Assembly: GCA_944363895.1 (NCBI GenBank) | Contig: CALVVP010000099.1 | Location: 1 to 10,894, forward strand | From: an uncultured Bacilli bacterium | Lineage (GTDB): Bacteria > Bacillota_I > Bacilli_A > RF39 > UBA660 | DNA length: 10,894 nucleotides | Direction: 5' to 3' | Shown here: positions 6,821-10,894 of the stretch, piece by piece | Numbering within the stretch: the stretch's first letter is position 1 | Layout of the letters: each line of letters opens with the position of its first letter | Notes under the pieces: model-generated | The model's input: only the letters and a program-made list of their open reading frames with translations | Databases searched by the model: none | Told to the model about the DNA's origin: nothing | Made by a program: the position numbers and the translations under genes

Positions 6821-6849
6821 TTGAAAAAAATAAAAAAAAATAGTAAAAT
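6821..6849 (+). promoter_or_regulatory. yneF promoter
   Basis: TTGAAA (6821-6826) and TAAAAT (6844-6849) are separated by 17 bases. The predicted start (about 6856) coincides with the Shine-Dalgarno AAGGAG (6855-6860), about 13 nt from ATG 6869. Confidence 0.55.
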
Positions 6850-6868
6850 ATATTAAGGAGTGATAATA

Positions 6869-7078
6869 ATGTTATGGAATTTATTATATTTATTAATTGG
6901 TTTAGTTGTGGGGGCAATTATTGGTTTTTTCGTAGCTCGTCATTTAATTCAAAAACAAATTAAAAAGAATCCCCCAATTAACGAACAGATGATTAAAGCG
7001 ATGATGACCCAAATGGGCAGAACCCCAAGTCAAAAGCAAGTTAATCAGATGATGAAATCGATGACAAAATATATGTAA
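6869..7078 (+). CDS. yneF: UPF0154 family small membrane protein (YneF)
   Basis: The 69-residue protein has one N-terminal membrane segment (about 4-23, LIGLVVGAIIGFFVARHL) followed by the family signature KKNPPINEQMIKAMMTQMG (32-50) and PSQKQVNQMMKSM (53-65). It matches B. subtilis YneF in length and motif order. The function of the family is not established; it is widely conserved in Bacillota, probably with the basic, Met-rich tail in the cytoplasm. ATG 6869 is chosen with AAGGAGTGAT (6855-6864) as ribosome site; the GTG at 6860 belongs to that site. The gene lies near tkt, as in Bacillus, and is followed at once by a terminator that includes its stop codon. Confidence 0.95.
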   Translation: MLWNLLYLLIGLVVGAIIGFFVARHLIQKQIKKNPPINEQMIKAMMTQMGRTPSQKQVNQMMKSMTKYM

Positions 7079-7101
7079 AAGTATTAAATATACTTTTTTT
7101 T
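7077..7101 (+). terminator. yneF intrinsic terminator overlapping the stop codon
   Basis: AAAAGTAT (7077-7084) pairs with ATACTTTT (7090-7097) across a 5-base loop, and T's continue to 7101. The left arm starts inside the TAA stop. The gltX -10 element begins two bases further on. Confidence 0.75.
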
Positions 7102-7102
7102 A

Positions 7103-7111
7103 TGATATAAT
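7103..7111 (+). promoter_or_regulatory. Extended -10 promoter of gltX
   Basis: TGATATAAT, preceded by TA, is the same 11-base element found before the 6S RNA and tkt. The predicted start (about 7118) falls at the edge of the Shine-Dalgarno GGAGTGAT (7119-7126), giving a leader of about 13 nt. No -35 box is apparent. Confidence 0.7.
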
Positions 7112-7130
7112 ACTTGAAGGAGTGATATTA

Positions 7131-8774
7131 ATGACTAATAAAGAATTAGCTGACATTATGTATCCTGATGTTACTAAAACAATTGAAGATTATGAAAAAA
7201 TGTATCCCAAAAGAAATTTAGATGAAAAAGCTGTAGTTACTAGATTTGCTCCTAGTCCAACTGGTTTTGTTCATATGGGAAGTTTATTAGCCGCTTTTGT
7301 TTCAAGAAAAGCAACTAAAGATACTAATGGAGTTTTTTACTTAAGAATTGAAGATACTGATGGTAAAAGAAGTGTTGAAAATGGTATCGAAGGAATTATC
7401 AATGATTTAAAAGCTTTTGATATCAAAATAGATGAAGGAGCATTAAGTGAAACTGAAGAGATAGGTAGTTATGGCCCTTACATTCAAAGTAAAAGAATTG
7501 AAATATATCATACATTTGCTAAATGGTTAGTAGAAAATGATTATGCTTATCCTTGTTTTTGTAGTGAACAAGAATTAGAAGAAATTAGATCTTTACAAGA
7601 AGCGCAAAAACAAAGAATTGGTTATTACGGAAAATATGCTAAATATCGTTTTATTTCTAACGAAGAAAAAGCTAAAAGAATTCAAAATGGCGAAAAATTC
7701 GTTCTTCGTTTAAAATCTACAGGTGATTTTAATAAAAGAGTAGTAATTAACGACTTAGTTAGAGGACGAATAGAATATCCAGAAAATGATATTGATCATG
7801 TTTTAATCAAAAGTGATGGTGTACCTGTATATCATTTTGCGCACGTAGTCGATGATCATTTAATGCATACGACTCATATTTCAAGAGGCGAGGAATGGTT
7901 ACCATCAACCCCTTTACATATCGAATTGTTTAATAAATTCGGCTTTGAAATTCCTAAATTTTGTCATTTAGGACTACTTATGAAAATAGATGACGAAGGC
8001 GTTAGAAGAAAGTTATCAAAACGTAAAGATCCAGAAGCCGCTGTCAGTTATTATCATGAAAAAGGAATACCTGTTGAAGCTGTCAGTTTGTATTTAATGA
8101 CTATCGCTAACTCAAATTTTGAAGGTTGGATGGATGCTAATCCAGGAAAATCAATCGATGAATTTAAATTTGATTATGCTAAAATGAGTAAAAGTGGCTC
8201 TTTATTTGATGTTAATAAATTACTTAATATTTCTAAAAACTACATCAGCCGTTTAAAAGCTATTGACGTCTATGAAGCGACACTTTCCTGGGCTTTAGAA
8301 TTTGATAAGGATTTCTACGATTTATTAGTAAAATATAAAGATTACACAATTGATATTTTAAATATTGAAAGAGAACAGAAAAAACCAAGAAAAGATTTTG
8401 ATTCTTATAGTAGTATTAAATCTTATATTTGGTATATGTATGATGAATTATTTAATAATTTAAATTACGAATGGCAAAACATTACCGATAAAGATGAGAT
8501 AAAAAAAATCTTAGATACTTATTTAAATAAATACGATATTAATGATGATAAAGATACTTGGTTTAATAAAATGAAGGAAGTTTGTGATGAATTAGGTTAT
8601 GCTTCTGATATGAAAAAATATAAAGAAAATCCTAATGATTATAAAGGTAATGTTGCTGACATTAGCAATGTCTTAAGAGTTGCCTTAACAACTAAATCTA
8701 TGACACCAGATCTATATGAAATTATGCGATTATTAGGTAAAGAAAGAATAGAAAAAAGATTTAAGATGGTTTAA
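7131..8774 (+). CDS. gltX: Glutamate--tRNA ligase
   Basis: This 547-residue class I aminoacyl-tRNA synthetase charges tRNA-Glu with glutamate in the cytosol. The HIGH-type motif is in PSPTGFVHMGSL (HMGS, 48-51), and the KMSKS-type motif is KLSKRK (294-299). Between them are LRIEDTDGKR, DLVRGRIEYP and the tRNA-acceptor segment HVVDDHLMHTTHISRGEEWLPSTPLH, all GluRS hallmarks. C142 and C144 (PCFCSEQELEE) are half of the zinc knuckle seen in some GluRS; the usual downstream Cys is not present in the YGKYAKYR segment, so zinc binding is doubtful. The protein is longer than the common ~480-residue form and carries an extended helical anticodon-binding half, as in some clostridial enzymes. ATG 7131 follows GGAGTGAT at the window's usual spacing. 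Its 3' end encodes the left arm of its own terminator. Confidence 0.97.
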   Translation: MTNKELADIMYPDVTKTIEDYEKMYPKRNLDEKAVVTRFAPSPTGFVHMGSLLAAFVSRKATKDTNGVFYLRIEDTDGKRSVENGIEGIINDLKAFDIKIDEGALSETEEIGSYGPYIQSKRIEIYHTFAKWLVENDYAYPCFCSEQELEEIRSLQEAQKQRIGYYGKYAKYRFISNEEKAKRIQNGEKFVLRLKSTGDFNKRVVINDLVRGRIEYPENDIDHVLIKSDGVPVYHFAHVVDDHLMHTTHISRGEEWLPSTPLHIELFNKFGFEIPKFCHLGLLMKIDDEGVRRKLSKRKDPEAAVSYYHEKGIPVEAVSLYLMTIANSNFEGWMDANPGKSIDEFKFDYAKMSKSGSLFDVNKLLNISKNYISRLKAIDVYEATLSWALEFDKDFYDLLVKYKDYTIDILNIEREQKKPRKDFDSYSSIKSYIWYMYDELFNNLNYEWQNITDKDEIKKILDTYLNKYDINDDKDTWFNKMKEVCDELGYASDMKKYKENPNDYKGNVADISNVLRVALTTKSMTPDLYEIMRLLGKERIEKRFKMV

Positions 8775-8785
8775 ATCTTTTTTTT
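8752..8785 (+). terminator. gltX terminator embedded in the coding 3' end
   Basis: AAAAAAGATTTAA (8752-8764) pairs with TTAAATCTTTTTT (8771-8783) around loop GATGGT; T's run to 8785. The left arm and loop are codons, and the right arm spans the TAA stop (8772-8774). Confidence 0.8.
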
Positions 8786-8786
8786 A

Positions 8787-8795
8787 TGGTATACT
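8787..8795 (+). promoter_or_regulatory. Extended -10 promoter of the CaCA antiporter gene
   Basis: TGGTATACT fits TGnTATAmT one base after the gltX terminator T-run. The predicted start (about 8802) coincides with the Shine-Dalgarno AGGTGAT (8802-8808). The leader before ATG 8813 is about 11 nt. Confidence 0.6.
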
Positions 8796-8812
8796 AATAA
8801 TAGGTGATAGCC

Positions 8813-9739
8813 ATGCTATTAAATATAACTTTATTAATTCTAGGACTTATATTAATTATCGTTTCTTCTAATGTCTTTGTCGATAGTGCTTCTAATTTAG
8901 CTACTAGTTTTAAAGTACCTAAAATGGTAATTGCCTTAACTATTGCTTCGTTTAGTACATGTGCTCCTGAATTAGCTATTTCTTTTAACAGTATTAGTTC
9001 TAATAATTATGATTTAACTTTAGCTAATGTAGTGGGTAGCTGTGTAGTTAATATTTTACTTATAATTGGACTTGCTAGTATTGTCAAACCAGTTAAAGTT
9101 AAAACCGTGACAGTTGGTAAAGAGTTACCACTTCTAGTCATAACAACAGTTGTTTTTTGTATATTATTTTCGGATGGTGAATTATCTAGATATGATGCTG
9201 GTATATTAATTCTATTGTTTGTTTTATTTGGAATATATTTATACAAAATGATAAAAAGATTTAGAAAAGTTGAAGAAGAATATGCTAAAGTAAATAAAGT
9301 AAAAGCTATTATTTTAACTATACTATCAATTTTAGTTATTATTTTTTCTAGTGAGTTAATTGTTAATTCGACTTTATATTTATCTGAAAAATTAAATATA
9401 GCTACTAAGTTAATATCAATGATCGTAATAGTTATTGGAACATCTCTACCAGAATTAATGATTACGGTTACATCAGCTAAAAAAGGTGAGTTTGATATGA
9501 CAGTTGGAAATATCATTGGGACTAATATATTTAATATATGTATTGTTTTAGGACTTCCAACTTTGATTTATGGATCTGTTTATAGTTCGGCATTTAATTA
9601 TGTTGATTTAATTGCTGTCATTGTAGCCGCTGCTATGTTTTATTTTCAAAGTAGAAGTGAGCGAACGATTACTAGACTTGAAGGCGTCATTATGGTGTCA
9701 TTATTCATTTGTTATTATGCATATTTGATATTTTTGTAA
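8813..9739 (+). CDS. CaCA-family sodium/calcium (cation) antiporter
   Basis: This 308-residue, highly hydrophobic integral membrane protein has the two inverted alpha-repeats of the Ca2+:cation antiporter family (YrbG / NCX type). Alpha-1 is about 41-85, with STCAPE (48-53, acidic E53) and GSCVVN (75-80). Alpha-2 is about 203-247, with the canonical GTSLPE (209-214, acidic E214) and GTNIFN (236-241). A basic cytoplasmic loop (146-164, KMIKRFRKVEEEYAKVNKV) separates the halves, as expected for roughly ten helices. It would exchange Na+ or H+ for Ca2+ across the cell membrane. Alpha-1 departs from consensus (STCAPE for GTSLPE), so ion specificity is open. ATG 8813 follows AGGTGAT; GTG 8804 is inside that site. 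The gene has its own extended -10 directly after the gltX terminator. Confidence 0.93.
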   Translation: MLLNITLLILGLILIIVSSNVFVDSASNLATSFKVPKMVIALTIASFSTCAPELAISFNSISSNNYDLTLANVVGSCVVNILLIIGLASIVKPVKVKTVTVGKELPLLVITTVVFCILFSDGELSRYDAGILILLFVLFGIYLYKMIKRFRKVEEEYAKVNKVKAIILTILSILVIIFSSELIVNSTLYLSEKLNIATKLISMIVIVIGTSLPELMITVTSAKKGEFDMTVGNIIGTNIFNICIVLGLPTLIYGSVYSSAFNYVDLIAVIVAAAMFYFQSRSERTITRLEGVIMVSLFICYYAYLIFL

Positions 9740-9746
9740 AAAACTA

Positions 9747-9775
9747 TTTACAATTAAATATAATTATTGTATAAT
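9747..9775 (+). promoter_or_regulatory. tRNA-Gly promoter
   Basis: TTTACA (9747-9752) and TATAAT (9770-9775) are spaced by 17 bases, the best -35/-10 pair in the window. The predicted start is near 9782, six bases before the mature tRNA. The -10 box sits in an 11-bp inverted repeat (AAATATAATTA 9756-9766 / TAATTATATTT 9772-9782). Confidence 0.8.
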
Positions 9776-9787
9776 TATATTTAGTTT

Positions 9788-9862
9788 GCAGGTGTAGTAC
9801 AGCGGTTAGTATACGGCCTTGCCAAGGCTGGGACGGCGGTTCGATTCCGCTCACTTGCTCCA
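9788..9862 (+). tRNA. trnG: tRNA-Gly (anticodon GCC)
   Basis: The 75-nt gene has CCA encoded. Acceptor GCAGGTG (9788-9794) pairs with CACTTGC (9852-9858) with one G-U; discriminator U73 (9859) is followed by CCA. The D stem is GTAC/GTAT. The anticodon stem CGGCC/GGCTG carries loop TTGCCAA, placing GCC at 9821-9823. The T arm GGCGG-TTCGATT-CCGCT has the TTCGA core. All arms fold by hand. It decodes GGC/GGU and is transcribed alone from a strong promoter. Confidence 0.97.
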
Positions 9863-9873
9863 TAGTGAAATAT

Positions 9874-9894
9874 ACTCGAACTTTTCGAGTTTTA
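9874..9894 (+). terminator. tRNA-Gly terminator
   Basis: ACTCGAA (9874-9880) pairs with TTCGAGT (9884-9890) around a 3-base loop. A short T-run follows (9890-9893). It starts 12 bases after the encoded CCA. Confidence 0.7.
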
Positions 9895-9925
9895 ATAAAA
9901 AAACTAATTCAGAAATGAATTAGTT
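9894..9925 (-). terminator. Hairpin with a T-run on the minus strand
   Basis: AACTAATTC (9902-9910) pairs perfectly with GAATTAGTT (9917-9925). On the + strand an A-run precedes it and no T-run follows, so as a terminator it works only for leftward transcription. No minus-strand gene is seen immediately to its right. It may stop readthrough or antisense transcripts from reaching the tRNA. Confidence 0.5.
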
Positions 9926-9934
9926 CAGACTGTT

Positions 9935-9973
9935 GACAAATAGGTAAATACTTTACTTATTTGTCTTTTTTTT
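9935..9973 (+). terminator. Strong intrinsic terminator after the tRNA region
   Basis: A 14-bp stem with one G-U runs from GACAAATA at 9935 to TATTTGTC ending at 9965, with inner arms GGTAAA/TTTACT and a 3-base loop (9949-9951). Eight T's follow (9966-9973). It would stop any tRNA readthrough before the micro-ORF promoter. Confidence 0.8.
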
Positions 9974-9991
9974 AAGTTTTTGACAAAAATA

Positions 9992-10020
9992 TTGAAAAAA
10001 GACTATTTTTAGTATATAAT
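9992..10020 (+). promoter_or_regulatory. Promoter of the overlapping micro-ORF pair
   Basis: TTGAAA (9992-9997) and TATAAT (10015-10020) are 17 bases apart. The predicted start near 10027 gives a leader of about 37 nt, longer than others in the window. A TTGACA at 9980 is too far from the -10 to be its partner. Confidence 0.7.
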
Positions 10021-10063
10021 AAGCACTACATTTTTAAAGTTATTTTATGTATGGAGGAATAAA

Positions 10064-10177
10064 ATGAAGTTAGAAGATTTAAAAAAAATAAAAGAACAAT
10101 TAGAAATACAAAAAGCACAAAATAATAAAAAAATCGAATTATATGATGAAAGAGCAGAAGAAATTGATAAAAAATGA
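10064..10177 (+). CDS. Tiny charged helical protein (37 aa)
   Basis: I do not recognise this protein. ATG 10064 is preceded by a strong Shine-Dalgarno GGAGG (10053-10057) 6 bases away and by a consensus promoter. The 37 residues are almost all Lys, Glu, Gln, Ile and Leu (MKLEDLKKIKEQLEIQK at the start), with Leu/Ile at heptad-like spacing and no hydrophobic segment. This predicts a soluble amphipathic helix or short coiled coil. The stop TGA (10175-10177) overlaps the ATG of the next ORF as ATGA, so the two are translationally coupled. A run of six A's just before the overlap (10169-10174) could also allow a -1 slip that fuses both frames into one 84-residue protein. It is too short to identify, but its expression signals make it credible. 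Confidence 0.65.
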   Translation: MKLEDLKKIKEQLEIQKAQNNKKIELYDERAEEIDKK

Positions 10178-10317
10178 CTCTTGTTTCAAAATATTTAATT
10201 AATGCTAATTTTAAAAATTTACAAATGGATCCAAATGGTAATTTAATTTATACTTTTTTTCAATTGTTGAGACAACAAAATATAGAAAGTAAGAAGTCTT
10301 TAAATAATAAAAATTAA
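10174..10317 (+). CDS. Small hypothetical protein coupled to the upstream micro-ORF (47 aa)
   Basis: I do not recognise this protein. Its ATG is shared with the upstream stop (ATGA), it has no strong ribosome site of its own, and it likely depends on coupling or on frameshifting from the preceding ORF. The 47 residues begin MTLVSKYLINANFKNLQ and contain MDPNGNLIYTFFQLLRQQ before a polar Asn/Lys/Ser tail. One moderately hydrophobic patch (NLIYTFFQLL) is too short and polar for a clear membrane helix. A bidirectional terminator starts two bases after its TAA. The promoter-to-terminator unit contains only these two ORFs. A dipartite small-protein pair, such as a toxin-antitoxin, is conceivable but no family match is seen. 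Confidence 0.55.
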   Translation: MTLVSKYLINANFKNLQMDPNGNLIYTFFQLLRQQNIESKKSLNNKN

Positions 10318-10318
10318 G

Positions 10319-10356
10319 AAAAAAGATGATTAAATTAGGCAACAATCATCTTTTTT
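10319..10356. terminator. Bidirectional terminator between convergent genes
   Basis: AAAAAAGATGATT (10319-10331) pairs with AATCATCTTTTTT (10344-10356) across a 12-base loop. The A-run on the left and T-run on the right give a T-tract on both strands. It serves the micro-ORF unit (+) and the membrane-protein gene (-). Confidence 0.85.
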
Positions 10357-10389
10357 AATATGTTAATTTATCTTTGAATTATCTGTATT

Positions 10390-10894
10390 TCAATCGATTT
10401 TAATATCAGCATTCTTTTTTATCAAATAATTACTAATATCTCTATAATCTTCGCCAACCAAAATAGTTGAAATTGTTAATATAATAAATTCATTATCATT
10501 TGTAATAATGTGTAAATATTCTTTATAACTACTATATTTGCTTAATTTTAATTTTTTTTCTTTAAATATTTTTTTTATTTGAGAATACTTAAATGAAAAA
10601 ATATCTTTATTTTGTTTGATAATCATATAATTATCTGTTAAAAAATAATACCTTTCATTCCAATAATCAATATTACCAATTTTATCTAAAAGATTATTTT
10701 TTATTAAATATGCTTTTATTTCTTTTAAAGTATGGTAAGTATCAATTCGTTCTATAATCCTAATTACCATTATTATATCTAATAACAATATGTAGTAAAA
10801 ATTATTTTTATAACCAATATATAGTAATATTATAAATAAGATAATAGTTATAATTATATATACAAAAATATCATACTTGCCAATATCTATATAT
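10390..10894 (-). CDS. Unknown membrane protein, 5' end beyond the right edge
   Basis: The minus-strand frame is open from the window edge to TGA at 10392-10390, so 167 residues are visible and the true start may lie outside. Two hydrophobic stretches come first: IFVYIIITIILFIILLYI (visible residues 9-26) and, after a short KNN turn, FYYILLLDIIMVIRII (32-47). A polar domain of about 120 residues follows. Within it YYFLTDNYMIIKQNKDIFSF then YSQIKKIF resembles the opening strands of bacterial PH-like domains ('Y.LT...' then 'I..I'), but this is only a visual likeness. A shorter product from TTG 10788 would cut off both membrane segments, except the last residues, and is less likely. It converges on the micro-ORF pair at a shared terminator. 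No function is proposed. Confidence 0.7.
   Translation of the reverse strand, partial: YIDIGKYDIFVYIIITIILFIILLYIGYKNNFYYILLLDIIMVIRIIERIDTYHTLKEIKAYLIKNNLLDKIGNIDYWNERYYFLTDNYMIIKQNKDIFSFKYSQIKKIFKEKKLKLSKYSSYKEYLHIITNDNEFIILTISTILVGEDYRDISNYLIKKNADIKID

Noticed and set aside
9007..9516. 169-codon ORF on the minus strand inside the antiporter gene
   Set aside because: It lies wholly within a well-supported CaCA gene and reads as a reverse shadow of hydrophobic codons, with no ribosome site seen.
9863..10063. Phage or integrative-element attachment site at the tRNA-Gly 3' end
   Set aside because: No second copy of the tRNA 3' end, integrase or phage gene is visible; the downstream bases are terminators.
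5656..10392. Mollicute genetic code with TGA as tryptophan
   Set aside because: TGA ends tkt and the right-edge gene at sensible places, Trp is written TGG throughout, and no in-frame TGA interrupts any solid gene.

Overview
The window is AT-rich, has short intergenic gaps and uses the standard bacterial code: TGA is used as a stop, TGG is used for Trp, and I saw no in-frame TGA inside any solid gene. Shine-Dalgarno sites are mostly AGGTGAT or GGAGTGAT. The gene order tkt / SirA-like / (one insertion) / yneF matches the Bacillus subtilis tkt-sirA-yneF neighbourhood. The host is therefore most likely a low-GC Bacillota, probably a gut-type Bacilli lineage allied to the Mollicutes (RF39/Erysipelotrichia-like). 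The lineage is inferred from composition and protein style, not shown.

Region by region: (1) 1-2544 is the 3' part of a large surface protein with a chain of Ig-like modules and a formylglycine-generating-enzyme/C-type-lectin-like C-terminal domain. Its last ~140 bases change abruptly to GC-rich, C/T-ending codons, as expected of a diversity-generating retroelement (DGR) variable region. No reverse transcriptase or template repeat is in the window. (2) 2646-3407 is a TtcA-type tRNA-thiolation ATPase. (3) 3408-3729 holds a ~180-nt structured RNA with its own promoter and terminator, recognised here as 6S RNA. (4) 3730-7078 is tkt, a SirA-like DnaA-inhibitor candidate, an unknown two-helix membrane protein and yneF (UPF0154). 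(5) 7131-9739 is glutamyl-tRNA synthetase and a CaCA-family cation antiporter. (6) 9788-9862 is tRNA-Gly(GCC), followed by a cluster of hairpins. (7) 10064-10317 is a pair of tiny ATGA-overlapping ORFs with their own promoter and a shared bidirectional terminator. (8) 10390-10894 (minus) is a membrane protein that runs off the right edge.

Most genes look individually transcribed. A -10 box (often extended, TGnTATAAT) sits so close to the gene that the Shine-Dalgarno begins at or a few bases after the predicted transcription start, giving leaders of about 10-20 nt. Terminators are equally compressed; the one for gltX lies partly inside its coding sequence.

The core genes serve ordinary housekeeping: pentose-phosphate metabolism, Glu-tRNA charging, tRNA thiolation, sigma-70 polymerase control by 6S RNA and cation exchange. 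The most interesting parts are the DGR-like variable tail, the SirA-like protein with a perfect 22-bp palindrome over its promoter, and the pair of overlapping micro-ORFs.
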